Shown piece by piece: positions 53,127 to 61,861 of a stretch of DNA of 64,000 nt. The stretch lies in NCBI GenBank assembly GCA_944320885.1, contig CALUJE010000001.1:124001-188000 (forward strand), read 5' to 3'. Under the pieces are notes generated by a model, which ran no database searches, was not told the origin of the DNA, and saw only the letters and a program-made list of their open reading frames with translations. The stretch's first letter is position 1. Every line of letters begins with the position of its first letter. A program made the translations under genes and the position numbers. This DNA comes from an uncultured Phocaeicola sp. (lineage in GTDB: Bacteria > Bacteroidota > Bacteroidia > Bacteroidales > Bacteroidaceae).

Positions 53127-54506
53127 TCAGAACAGACTGTTTATCCATGCGGCGATGTCATTCAGCACTTCAGGACTGATGGTTTCTTCTATCCGGGCAT
53201 ATTCGTTGACCATTCCCGTCTGGCAATGCTGGAACAAATGGTTCAGGCCGGGATATTGCATGATTGTGATGCGACGGCCGTTTTCACTTTTCGATGCTTC
53301 CTTGATGGCTTTCAGGTTGGCTTCGGCTTCTACCTGCATGTCTTTCTCTCCGTTGAGCGCCAATAGATGACAATGCATTTTAGCCAGATCCGTGCGTGGG
53401 TCGTATTTCAGGAAATATCGCATCCACGGCAGAGTAATAGCCTGAGCTTGTTTTTTCAGTACTTCCGTCTGTTCCGGAGCAGGAGTGGAGGGTAAAACAG
53501 ATTTCCCGGCTTCTACAATCATGCGGGCAGCTTCTTTATCAGAAAGTTCACTCTTGGCAATATCATAAATCTTTTTCAGCATATCATTTTGTGCTTTCCA
53601 TGTTTCTTCGGGCATCTGCAGCGTACGGGCCATGATATGATTCTGGTATAGCAGAATACTGTCGCCCGGCAAGCCTGTTCCTGCCAGTGAGACTACGAAT
53701 GCCACATCTTTCCGTTTGCCTGCTACATGGAATGCAATGCATCCGCCTTCACTGTGTCCCAGAAATCCTATCCGGCTTGCATTTATTTCCTTGCGCTGTT
53801 TCAGATAGTCGAGTGCTGCTTCGGCATCGGTCGCAAAATCGGCTGTAGTTGCCGTAGTAGGATTCCCTTCCGAGCGGCCTGCCCCGCGGTCGTCAAAACG
53901 CAACACGGCGATGCCGTGACGTGTGAGGTAATCGGCGATGACCAGAAACGGTTTGTGCTCCATGATGGTTTCATCTCGGTCTTGCGTTCCGCTGCCGGTG
54001 AGCAGGATGACAGCTGTGAACGGGCCACCTTCGGCGGGAAGGGTAAGCGTTCCGGCAAGGTTGATACTTGCCTGTTCGTTTCTGAATGTTATCTCCTCCG
54101 AGCGGTAAGGATAGGGCGGTTGCGGATTTTGCGGACGGTTTATGCGGACTACGGTACGTTTCAGCGTGAGCGGAGAGGATACTCCTCCTTGTGTGAAAGT
54201 GCCTGCGATGAGGGAGTCTGCAGTAATGGTTCCGTTATATTTCACCATCAGTTGGCTGATGGTGAGAGTGATTTGTTGTTCTTGCACCTTGATATCGTCT
54301 ACCGGAATCCCTTTGGCTCCCTGGTCGGGACTGTCCATGGTAGCTTTGTATTGTCCGTTTTCACCGCTGATGTGGAAAACGAGGCGCAAGCTTATACTTC
54401 CTACATTAAGTGTGCCTTGCCAGTCGCCTGTGACGGACTGTGCCGATGAGACAATGCTCATGGTCAGGCTGGTTAACAGGATGGTCAGAAAACGACAGAT
54501 TCTCAT
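53127..54506 (-). CDS. secreted alpha/beta hydrolase
   Basis: The ATG at 54506 (MRICRFLTILL) begins a clear signal peptide ending near SSAQ. Length is 459 aa. Residues 25-130 form a beta-rich N-terminal domain (GDWQGTLNVGSISLRLVFHI). The hydrolase core has the nucleophile elbow GHSEGG, an oxyanion region ILLTGSGTQDRDE, and late LNHLFQ with the catalytic His. The substrate is unknown; secreted esterase or peptidase are both possible. It is 19 bp downstream of dprA. Confidence 0.88.
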   Translation of the reverse strand: MRICRFLTILLTSLTMSIVSSAQSVTGDWQGTLNVGSISLRLVFHISGENGQYKATMDSPDQGAKGIPVDDIKVQEQQITLTISQLMVKYNGTITADSLIAGTFTQGGVSSPLTLKRTVVRINRPQNPQPPYPYRSEEITFRNEQASINLAGTLTLPAEGGPFTAVILLTGSGTQDRDETIMEHKPFLVIADYLTRHGIAVLRFDDRGAGRSEGNPTTATTADFATDAEAALDYLKQRKEINASRIGFLGHSEGGCIAFHVAGKRKDVAFVVSLAGTGLPGDSILLYQNHIMARTLQMPEETWKAQNDMLKKIYDIAKSELSDKEAARMIVEAGKSVLPSTPAPEQTEVLKKQAQAITLPWMRYFLKYDPRTDLAKMHCHLLALNGEKDMQVEAEANLKAIKEASKSENGRRITIMQYPGLNHLFQHCQTGMVNEYARIEETISPEVLNDIAAWINSLF

Positions 54507-54525
54507 ATTGCGATATTCTTTTGTG

Positions 54526-55638
54526 TTACGACAGTAGCCGGTAGCTTCCGCCGGCAAGAGGTGTGACTACGCCTTTCATTTCCAGTTCGAAGAGCAGACT
54601 GCATAGCTTGTTTACGGCAAGGCCCGTCCTGACGGTGAGCGTATTGATTTGCATTCCTTCGGGTGAGTCTTTCAGGAATTTCACTACCGTTTGTTCTTCG
54701 TCGGTAAGGTCGGGGAAGAGTTCGCGCTGCACGGTTTTCTTCGCCGGTGCTTCTCCCCATTGCATGGCCTGTACAAATTCTTCGGCATTCTGGAGCAAGG
54801 TTGCCCCGTTGTTGCGAATAAGGTTGTTGCACCCTTCGGAATAGGGAGCACCTACCGCTCCCGGGAAGGCGAAACATTCACGGTTGTAGTCTGTAGCCAG
54901 TTCGGCTGTGATAAGTGCGCCTCCTTTGACGGCCGACTCTACTACGATGGTTGCATCGCTGATACCGGCTACGATACGGTTTCTCTTTACGAAGTTCTGG
55001 CGGTCGGGGCTGGTGTGGCTCATGAACTCGGTGAGCAGTCCGCCCTGATGTGTCATGCAAGCGGCAGTTTCACGATGCTGTGACGGGTACATGCGGTCTA
55101 GTCCGTGTGCCAGTACGCCTACAGTATTCATTCCGTTGGCGAGTGCTGCGCGGTGTGCACAGATATCTATTCCGTATGCCAGTCCGCTTACTATCAGAAC
55201 GTCGGGACACAACTCTTTCAGTTCGCTGATGAACTGTGTGCAGAGTCGGCGTCCGTATTCGGTGGCATGGCGTGTGCCTACGAGATTGATAACTCGCTGC
55301 TGATTGAGCGGGACGTTGCCTTTATAGAAAAGAAGTAACGGTGCGTCACTGCATTCACGCAGGCGTGAAGGATATGCTTCGTCATCGAAACACAGACATT
55401 CGATGTTGTGTTTCCGGACGAATTCAAGTTCTTGCTTAGCCCGTTCGAATGCCTCGGGTGCATCAAGTGCTTCGATGATGCGGGCCGATATTCCCGGAAC
55501 GAGAGTGGCCAGTTCTTTCCGTTGTGCAAAGATGGCTTCGGCCGTTCCCATGCAGTCTTTCAGCTTTCGGGCACTGATAAGTCCGATGCCCGGAATCATG
55601 CCGAGTGCCATCGTGGCCAGCAGTTCTTTCTCATTCAT
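54526..55638 (-). CDS. dprA: DNA-processing protein DprA
   Basis: DprA loads RecA on incoming single-stranded DNA. The start at 55638 (MNEKELLATMALGMIPGIG) gives a normal N-terminus of 370 aa and overlaps the thioesterase stop by 8 bp. A helix-hairpin-helix region (MIPGIGLISARKL) precedes the Rossmann domain (VGTRHATEYGRR, IVSGLAYGIDICAH, GLDRMYPSQHR), and a winged-helix domain ends the protein. Whether this strain is naturally transformable is not shown. Confidence 0.96.
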   Translation of the reverse strand: MNEKELLATMALGMIPGIGLISARKLKDCMGTAEAIFAQRKELATLVPGISARIIEALDAPEAFERAKQELEFVRKHNIECLCFDDEAYPSRLRECSDAPLLLFYKGNVPLNQQRVINLVGTRHATEYGRRLCTQFISELKELCPDVLIVSGLAYGIDICAHRAALANGMNTVGVLAHGLDRMYPSQHRETAACMTHQGGLLTEFMSHTSPDRQNFVKRNRIVAGISDATIVVESAVKGGALITAELATDYNRECFAFPGAVGAPYSEGCNNLIRNNGATLLQNAEEFVQAMQWGEAPAKKTVQRELFPDLTDEEQTVVKFLKDSPEGMQINTLTVRTGLAVNKLCSLLFELEMKGVVTPLAGGSYRLLS

Positions 55639-56038
55639 GGAGGTAAGGGGCAAAGGTTTCATCGAAAATGCTGCTGTCGCTCAGTCGTCCGTTTACCACA
55701 CACACGCTTTCAACGGTAGCCTTGATAACTACTTTCATGTCGGGCAGGCGGAAAATGTCCTGGTAGAATACATACTTGATGCCTTCCTTTTTCAGATAAA
55801 GTTTTGATACGAACTCGTCGCCGCTGCGGAGCGGTGTCTTGAAAGCCATGCTGATTCGTGCCACTACGGGGTCGGTCCCCTGTTCGTGCAGGCGGGCGAA
55901 ACTCATTCCGGCGGAGGTGAGAAACTCGTGTCGTGTATGTTCCAGATAATGCTGGTAGTTTGCATTGTTTACTATACCCTGAAGGTCACATTCATAATCA
56001 CGCACCTTCATTTTCAGTTCAAATATGTACTTGTCCAT
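55631..56038 (-). CDS. acyl-CoA thioesterase (hotdog fold)
   Basis: The start at 56038 (MDKYIFELKMKVRDYECD) gives 135 aa, the usual 4-hydroxybenzoyl-CoA thioesterase size. The active-site loop CDLQGIVNNANYQHYLEHTR has Asn in place of the more common His/Tyr after the Gly, and the family central helix HEFLTSAGMS follows. The substrate is not known. It overlaps dprA by 8 bp and is probably co-transcribed with it. Confidence 0.9.
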   Translation of the reverse strand: MDKYIFELKMKVRDYECDLQGIVNNANYQHYLEHTRHEFLTSAGMSFARLHEQGTDPVVARISMAFKTPLRSGDEFVSKLYLKKEGIKYVFYQDIFRLPDMKVVIKATVESVCVVNGRLSDSSIFDETFAPYLHE

Positions 56039-56169
56039 GCGACTTCGTTTTTTGTTTCCTGACAAAGATACCAATTTTTATTACTGTTTCTTTACTTTTG
56101 TTTTATTTTTCCGGTGGAATTGATTCGTTTCGATTTATCGTTTAACTTTGTTGCTGTTATCAATATACA

Positions 56170-57384
56170 ATGTATCGAAGTATGAATGAAGAAGTATTTT
56201 ATTATCTCGATAACTGGTTGAAGCAGCAGGGATACCGTATGGCTGAGGATTCTATGGACTGGATTCATCGCATTTTGTGGCTGATAGCCGTATTGTTGTT
56301 CGCCTATCTGATTGCTTTCATATGCCGTAAGGTTGTACTCCCGCTAATAGAGAAGGTGGTGTCGAAAACCAAAGTAACATGGGACGATTATTTGTTCAAT
56401 CCGAAGGTGCTGCGCAATATTTCACGCGTAATACCCGCACTGGTAGTATATGTTACGTTGCCTTTCGTCTTTTCTGCCGAAGTGATGTGGCTGAATTTCC
56501 TTATGAAAATAACTTCCATCTGGCTCATTGTGGTAGGTTTGCGTTTTATCCATTCTTTCATTTCGTCGGTTTATGAACTTTCTACCCAGCACGAAGAGCT
56601 CCGTAACCGTCCGCTGAAAGGAGTATATCAGATGCTGAAGATTGTCATTATCTTTATCGGACTGATTGGAATAGTGAGCGTATTGGTCGACAAGTCACCA
56701 CTGGCCTTGTTTACCGCCTTGGGTGCCGCCGCTACCGTGCTGATGTTGATTTTCAAGGATACCATAACCGGACTGGTGGCCGGAGTACAACTTTCGGCCA
56801 ACGACATGTTGAGGCCGGGCGACTGGATAAAGATGCCCAAACTGGGTATTGACGGTGTGGTGACGGATGTGAACCTTACTATTGTAAAAGTGCTCAACTG
56901 GGACAATACGGTAACTACCATTCCGCCCTATACACTGGTAAGCGATACGTTTGAGAACTGGCGTGTGATGCAGGAGAGTGGCGGACGTCGTGTGAAACGT
57001 TCGGTCGATATCGATGTGCAGAGCATCCGTTTTTGTACGGATGAGGAGCGTGCTGCATGGCAGGATTGTGAATGGTTTGCTCCTTTGAAAGATGAAAAGG
57101 AGGTGGTCAATCTGCGTGTATTCCGTGAGTATCTTACCGATTATCTGCGCAGGCATCCGCGTATAAACGCCGACTTGACACTGATGGTGCGTCAGTTGCA
57201 GCCTACGCCTCAGGGACTTCCGCTCGAAATCTATTTCTTTTCGGCCGACCGCCGGTGGATTCCCTATGAACACTTACAGGCCGAAGTATTTGAATACATA
57301 TATGCCATTCTTCCCCGTTTCGGACTCCGTGCCTTCCAGATGCCTTCGGGAATGGATGTAAACGAGGTAATCAGAAAGATTTGA
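56170..57384 (+). CDS. mechanosensitive ion channel of the MscS family
   Basis: The protein has 404 aa with about five helices in the first 190 residues, then the pore-lining MscS segment LFTALGAAATVLMLIFKDTI and the beta domain GDWIKMPKLGIDGVVTDVNL with WDNTVTTIPPYTLVSDTFENW. Layout and length match the YbdG-type MscS subgroup. It should relieve turgor on hypo-osmotic shock. It diverges from the thioesterase gene. Confidence 0.93.
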   Translation: MYRSMNEEVFYYLDNWLKQQGYRMAEDSMDWIHRILWLIAVLLFAYLIAFICRKVVLPLIEKVVSKTKVTWDDYLFNPKVLRNISRVIPALVVYVTLPFVFSAEVMWLNFLMKITSIWLIVVGLRFIHSFISSVYELSTQHEELRNRPLKGVYQMLKIVIIFIGLIGIVSVLVDKSPLALFTALGAAATVLMLIFKDTITGLVAGVQLSANDMLRPGDWIKMPKLGIDGVVTDVNLTIVKVLNWDNTVTTIPPYTLVSDTFENWRVMQESGGRRVKRSVDIDVQSIRFCTDEERAAWQDCEWFAPLKDEKEVVNLRVFREYLTDYLRRHPRINADLTLMVRQLQPTPQGLPLEIYFFSADRRWIPYEHLQAEVFEYIYAILPRFGLRAFQMPSGMDVNEVIRKI

Positions 57385-57396
57385 TCGTGTTCCCGT

Positions 57397-57421
57397 TTTT
57401 GTTTCACGCGGTGAAACAAAA
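57397..57421. repeat. perfect 11-bp inverted repeat after the MscS gene
   Basis: TTTTGTTTCAC, GCG, GTGAAACAAAA lies 13 bp beyond the MscS stop and is followed by another GTGAAAC. There is no T tract on the plus strand, so it is not a standard terminator for the channel gene. It could act on RNA or as a protein-binding operator. Confidence 0.6.
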
Positions 57422-57461
57422 GTGAAACCAAGGAAGAACGAAATCCGCTTCCTTATAAAAT

Positions 57462-57506
57462 CAAAACCTTCCTTCCCGGTGTGTATTTCCGGAAAGGAAG
57501 GTTTTG
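57462..57506 (-). terminator. terminator of the GH3-like gene
   Basis: CAAAACCTTCCTTCCCGG pairs with CCGGAAAGGAAGGTTTTG with a 9-nt loop and one mismatch. The minus strand continues ATTTTAT. Confidence 0.8.
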
Positions 57507-57531
57507 GTTTATGTGTGAACTTTTATAGGTT

Positions 57532-58854
57532 TTATTTCACCTCGAAGCGTCCCTGCAGACGGATATCATCACTGCTTCCTCCTACCTTTACGGTAAAGAA
57601 GCCCGGTTCAATGACCCATTTTCCTGCTTGGTTCAGAAGTACCATATTGCGTTGGCGGATGGTGAATTTCACTTCTTTGGTCTGTCCCGGATTGATATTG
57701 GTTCTTTTGCACGCCTCAAGTTTCGGCTCAATCAGTTTAACCGAACTGTTTTCATCTGTCAGATATACCTGTACAACTTCAGCTCCTGCGCGATTTCCGG
57801 TATTGGTAACGTTAAAGCGTACGGTAACACTTCCGTTTGGGGTTATCTGGTTGGGTTCCAATCGCAGATTAGTATATCTGAAATCTGTATAGCTCAGTCC
57901 GTGTCCGAAGGCAAAATCAGGGAAAGTTACTGTCAGCTTTCCGCCCGGATTGTATATTCCGGCCAATACGTTGGCAATGGCTTGCGGACCTTGCTGTCCG
58001 GGATGCCATGCTTCGATGATGGCAGAGGCATTCAGTGCATTATCCAGTTTAACCGGATGGCTGTTCAATAGTACCATTACAACCGGTTTTCCGGTGAGTA
58101 GCAGTCGGTTCGTTGCTTCTGAATCAATACTGTCATCTTCAAAAACAACTATCATGTCGGCTTTAGATGCTTCTTCTGTATTTTCAGTTACAATCACTTT
58201 GCATGCAAGAGTCTGCTCAAGGCTGACTTTCATATCGTTGACCAGCTCCTGCTGTCCGCATACGGCGATGCTTTTTACCCATGCAGTGTCAACCGGTAAT
58301 ATGTTTCCGGCATTTTTCAGCAGCACGATTGATTCGTGGGCAACCTGAAGCGCTGTCTTTTTAAATTCGTCGGATACGGGGAGAGTCTTAGTCTTTTTGT
58401 TGGCAGATGACTGAATTTGTGCTTCAGTGGCGATGCCTGCAGCATGTGCCTCGTCGAGAACACGTTGGTAGGGACGCACGTAAGGAGCCTGACGTTCTTT
58501 TTCGTCAAAAACCAGAAAAGCTTTCAGTTGTTCTTTATTTTGCAGTCCCTTAACCATTTCTACACCGGTTTCAGCAGTGAGATAAGGACTTTCACCATAG
58601 AAATTGAGACAACATTGGTTGTATCTCGGTTGCACGACAGTCAGATTGGGTGCGTTTACTTCTTTCATTCCTTCTTTAGCCCATTGTTCGCCCAGCATTT
58701 GTCCGGCTTTTTTAGTCAGACTTCGGTTCCATGTGTGTGCTACGGATAGGGGAGAAGGAAACGGATTCTTAAAAGGTTCAGATACTTGTGCCTTTGTGGC
58801 TGTGAAACTTACCAGTATCAGAAAGGCTGCAATGTAGGTTAATTTGTTTCTCAT
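57532..58854 (-). CDS. shortened glycoside hydrolase family 3-like protein, probably inactive
   Basis: The protein has 440 aa with a signal peptide, while GH3 beta-glucosidases are usually about 730-760 aa. N-terminal GH3 pieces survive (VAHTWNRSLTKKAGQMLGEQ; GESPYLTAETGVEMVKGLQ), but at about residue 140 the sequence jumps to KTLPVSDEFKKTALQVAHES, so the rest of the TIM barrel with the nucleophile SDW region is missing. The C-terminal GH3 domain (FGHGLSYTDFRY) and Fn3-like domain (EVVQVYLTDEN) are intact. The frame is open throughout. It may be a binding protein or a decayed enzyme. Confidence 0.85.
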   Translation of the reverse strand: MRNKLTYIAAFLILVSFTATKAQVSEPFKNPFPSPLSVAHTWNRSLTKKAGQMLGEQWAKEGMKEVNAPNLTVVQPRYNQCCLNFYGESPYLTAETGVEMVKGLQNKEQLKAFLVFDEKERQAPYVRPYQRVLDEAHAAGIATEAQIQSSANKKTKTLPVSDEFKKTALQVAHESIVLLKNAGNILPVDTAWVKSIAVCGQQELVNDMKVSLEQTLACKVIVTENTEEASKADMIVVFEDDSIDSEATNRLLLTGKPVVMVLLNSHPVKLDNALNASAIIEAWHPGQQGPQAIANVLAGIYNPGGKLTVTFPDFAFGHGLSYTDFRYTNLRLEPNQITPNGSVTVRFNVTNTGNRAGAEVVQVYLTDENSSVKLIEPKLEACKRTNINPGQTKEVKFTIRQRNMVLLNQAGKWVIEPGFFTVKVGGSSDDIRLQGRFEVK

Positions 58855-58999
58855 ATTTTAGAAGGTATTTGTTTTTCGTCGGCAAATTACGGTAAATCTT
58901 TTGAGATTGTCAAATTCTTGCTGTTATGTAAGGAAAAAGTCTGCAATGAGAACAGGGTATATGAGCCTAAGCTTTCTCCTTTAATTATTCACAAACAGA

Positions 59000-59040
59000 A
59001 AAGAGGCTGTCTCAAATTAGTTTGAGACAGCCTCTTTTTA
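59000..59040 (-). terminator. bidirectional terminator after rpsO
   Basis: AAAGAGGCTGTCTCAAA, loop TTAG, TTTGAGACAGCCTCTTT; a perfect 17-bp stem with T tracts on both strands, 24 bp beyond the rpsO stop. Confidence 0.9.
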
Positions 59041-59063
59041 ATTTCTTCGCCTTGCAGATAAGA

Positions 59064-59333
59064 TTACTTACGCAAGTTCAAAGCTTTAACGATAGCACGA
59101 TATCTTTCGATATCACGATCTTTAAGGTAGTTCAACAATGAACGGCGTTTTCCTACCAAAGTAGTTAAAGCTCTTTCAGTGCTATGATCTTTACGGTTAT
59201 TTTTCATGTGTTCCGTCAAGTGGGAAATACGGTATGAAAACAATGCAATCTGAGACTCAGCTGAGCCAGTATCAGTGTTAGACTTTCCGTATTGTCCAAA
59301 GATCTCTTGTTTCTTTGCAGCGTCTAAATACAT
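59064..59333 (-). CDS. rpsO: 30S ribosomal protein S15
   Basis: The protein has 89 aa, the standard length. S15 binds the central domain of 16S rRNA and starts platform assembly. TDTGSAESQIALFSYRISHL, the HSTERALTTLVGKRRSLLNY signature and LKDRDIERYRAIVKALNLRK are all typical. It has its own promoter and terminator. Many S15 mRNAs are autoregulated by a leader structure; I did not identify one here. Confidence 0.98.
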   Translation of the reverse strand: MYLDAAKKQEIFGQYGKSNTDTGSAESQIALFSYRISHLTEHMKNNRKDHSTERALTTLVGKRRSLLNYLKDRDIERYRAIVKALNLRK

Positions 59334-59376
59334 AATTAATTAATAGTTTTGTATTAAAAATATTCTTTTGCGGCTG

Positions 59377-59406
59377 CAAAGATAGACATTATCTCATAAT
59401 ATACAA
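59377..59406 (-). promoter_or_regulatory. rpsO promoter
   Basis: Minus strand TTG (59406-59404), a 19-nt spacer, TATCTTTG (59384-59377). The leader would be about 37 nt. The typA promoter points the other way from the same 120-bp gap. Confidence 0.75.
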
Positions 59407-59428
59407 TGCTTTTTCAAACTTTTTCTAC

Positions 59429-59436
59429 TAACTTTG
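59429..59436 (+). promoter_or_regulatory. -7 element of the typA promoter
   Basis: TAACTTTG lies 21 nt before the typA ATG. There is no clear TTG at the standard distance. Confidence 0.5.
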
Positions 59437-59457
59437 CAGCCAAATTAAGGTAATAGT

Positions 59458-61257
59458 ATGCAGAACATTAGAAACATTGCAATTATAGCCCACGTTGACC
59501 ACGGTAAAACTACGCTTGTGGACAAAATGATGTTGGCCGGTCACCTGTTCCGCAATGACCAGACCAACGGTGTGCTAGTGTTGGATAACAACGATTTGGA
59601 GCGAGAACGCGGAATAACGATTCTCTCAAAGAATGTATCAATTGAATACAAGGGAACGAAGATTAATATCATTGATACTCCGGGACATGCCGATTTCGGT
59701 GGAGAAGTGGAGCGAGTATTGAATATGGCAGACGGATGTATCCTGCTTGTTGATGCTTTTGAAGGTCCGATGCCACAGACTCGTTTTGTACTGCAAAAGG
59801 CACTTAGTATAGGATTGAAACCGCTGGTAGTAGTCAATAAGGTTGATAAGCCTAACTGCCGTCCGGAAGAAGTTTATGAGATGGTGTTCGATTTGATGTG
59901 TGCACTTGATGCCACAGAAGAACAGTTGGATTTCCCTGTACTTTATGGTTCTGCCAAAAACAATTGGATGGGTGAAGACTGGAAAACTCCAACTGACAGC
60001 ATATTGCCTCTGCTTGATGCCATTATAAAATACATTCCGGCACCGAGACAGCTTGAGGGAACTCCACAGATGCTGATAACTTCACTTGACTATTCTTCAT
60101 ATACAGGACGAATTGCAGTAGGAAGAGTGCATCGTGGTACGTTGACTGAGGGTATGAATGTTACGCTTGCCAAACGTGATGGCACGATGGTGAAGACAAA
60201 AATAAAGGAATTGCATACTTTTGAAGGACTGGGACGTAAGAGAGTTCAGGCAGTTTCGTCTGGTGACATATGTGCCATTGTAGGTATTGAAGGATTTGAA
60301 ATCGGAGATACGATTTGTGACTTTGAGAATCCAGAACCGCTTCCACCTATTGCTATTGATGAGCCTACCATGAGTATGGTATTTACAATCAATGATTCAC
60401 CGTTCTTTGGAAAAGAAGGAAAGTTTGTTACTTCTCGCCATATACAGGATCGTTTGACAAAAGAACTTGATAAGAATCTGGCATTGAGAGTAGCCAAGAC
60501 TCCCGATGAAGATGGTAAGTGGATTGTGTCAGGACGTGGTGTGCTGCATCTTTCTGTATTGATTGAGACCATGAGACGTGAAGGCTATGAGTTGCAGGTA
60601 GGACAGCCTCAGGTTATCTATAAAGAAATAGATGGTGTAAAATGCGAACCGATAGAGGAGTTGACAATCAATGTTCCTGAAGAATATGCCAGCAAGATGA
60701 TTGATATGGTTACCCGACGTAAGGGTGAAATGACTTCCATGCAGTCAATGGGCGACAGAGTAGATATTGAGTTTGACATCCCGTCGAGAGGTATTATTGG
60801 TTTGCGTACTAATGTGCTTACCGCTTCGGCTGGAGAAGCTATCATGGCGCACCGTTTTAAGGAATATCAGCCGTATAAAGGAGATATTGAACGTCGTACC
60901 AATGGTTCAATGATTGCTATGGAAACAGGTACTGCATTTGCATATGCCATTGATAAGTTGCAAGATCGTGGACGTTTCTTTATCTTCCCACAGCAGGAAG
61001 TATATGCCGGACAGGTTGTAGGTGAGCACGTTCATGAGAATGACTTGGTTATCAACGTGACCAAATCGAAAAAGCTGACAAATATGCGTGCTTCAGGTTC
61101 TGATGAAAAGGCTCGTATCATACCGCCGGTAATATTCTCATTGGAAGAAGCTTTGGAGTATATAAAGGAAGATGAATATGTAGAGGTTACTCCGAAGAGT
61201 ATGAGAATGCGTAAGATTATACTTGATGAGCTGGAGCGTAAACGTGCTAACAGATAA
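59458..61257 (+). CDS. typA: ribosome-associated GTPase TypA/BipA
   Basis: The translational GTPase aids 50S assembly and growth under stress. Length is 599 aa. G motifs are intact: AHVDHGKTTL (G1), RERGITI (G2), DTPGHADFGGEV (G3) and NKVDKP (G4). The elongation factor domain II, III and V signatures follow (GRIAVGRVHRG; GRGVLHLSVLIETMRREG; SRGIIGLRTNVLTAS), and the C-terminal BipA domain is present. It is followed by a strong terminator and is monocistronic. Confidence 0.97.
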   Translation: MQNIRNIAIIAHVDHGKTTLVDKMMLAGHLFRNDQTNGVLVLDNNDLERERGITILSKNVSIEYKGTKINIIDTPGHADFGGEVERVLNMADGCILLVDAFEGPMPQTRFVLQKALSIGLKPLVVVNKVDKPNCRPEEVYEMVFDLMCALDATEEQLDFPVLYGSAKNNWMGEDWKTPTDSILPLLDAIIKYIPAPRQLEGTPQMLITSLDYSSYTGRIAVGRVHRGTLTEGMNVTLAKRDGTMVKTKIKELHTFEGLGRKRVQAVSSGDICAIVGIEGFEIGDTICDFENPEPLPPIAIDEPTMSMVFTINDSPFFGKEGKFVTSRHIQDRLTKELDKNLALRVAKTPDEDGKWIVSGRGVLHLSVLIETMRREGYELQVGQPQVIYKEIDGVKCEPIEELTINVPEEYASKMIDMVTRRKGEMTSMQSMGDRVDIEFDIPSRGIIGLRTNVLTASAGEAIMAHRFKEYQPYKGDIERRTNGSMIAMETGTAFAYAIDKLQDRGRFFIFPQQEVYAGQVVGEHVHENDLVINVTKSKKLTNMRASGSDEKARIIPPVIFSLEEALEYIKEDEYVEVTPKSMRMRKIILDELERKRANR

Positions 61258-61282
61258 GAAAAACAATTTATATAATACAGGT

Positions 61283-61322
61283 AAGGCCTTGCATCGCTGG
61301 AACAGGATGCAAGGCCTTTTTA
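61283..61322 (+). terminator. terminator of typA
   Basis: AAGGCCTTGCATC and GATGCAAGGCCTT form a perfect 13-bp stem with a 10-nt loop followed by T. Confidence 0.9.
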
Positions 61323-61337
61323 TATGTAATACAATTG

Positions 61338-61847
61338 TTATTTATATTTCTCTATGAGAGTCTTGATAACGTCGGCAGTGAGTTCATGTCCTGTCAGCAA
61401 TGGGAAACCTTCCCAACGTACGATTCCTTGAGGATCTATCAGGATAATATGTGGAATACCTTTTATCTCAAGTGCCTTGCTCATGGTTTCGGAAGTGTCG
61501 ATGGCACTGTAGTACTCAATGACCGGATTCTTCATAGATTTTACTTTCTCTTCAGTCTCTTTTGAGATGCCTATCACCACAAGGTCATCTTTGAATTGTT
61601 TCTGAAATTCATTCAGTTCCGGAATAGCTTTGCGACAAGGTCCGCACCAGGTTGCCCAGAAATCAATTAAAACGAATTTTCCTTTTGTTTCGGGCTGTTC
61701 ACTGAGCCATTTTTCTACTTTCAGCTCCGGAGCCTTTTCATTAAGTATTGATTTTGCCCACAATTGTTTTCCGTTGTTGCTTTCCTGGGCAAAGCTTATC
61801 ATGCAGCAGCATAATAAGAGGACTGATAATGCAATTAATTTTTTCAT
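61338..61847 (-). CDS. TlpA-like secreted thioredoxin-family protein
   Basis: The protein has 169 aa with a signal peptide (LIALSVLLLCCCMISFAQ). The redox motif is WATWCGPCRKA (Cys68, Cys71), preceded by KFVLIDFWATW. GIPHIILIDPQGIVRWEG supplies the cis-Pro. It should act as a periplasmic disulfide reductase. The cysteines in the signal (CCC before MISFAQ) could allow lipidation instead, but a clean lipobox is not obvious. It is 14 bp downstream of the nitroreductase. Confidence 0.93.
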   Translation of the reverse strand: MKKLIALSVLLLCCCMISFAQESNNGKQLWAKSILNEKAPELKVEKWLSEQPETKGKFVLIDFWATWCGPCRKAIPELNEFQKQFKDDLVVIGISKETEEKVKSMKNPVIEYYSAIDTSETMSKALEIKGIPHIILIDPQGIVRWEGFPLLTGHELTADVIKTLIEKYK

Positions 61848-61861
61848 GATTGTTTATTTGA

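Noticed and set aside
59000..59037. Inverted repeat GAGGCTGTCTCAAA as an insertion-sequence end
   Set aside because: A single perfect hairpin with T tracts just after rpsO, no transposase and no second end; it is a terminator.
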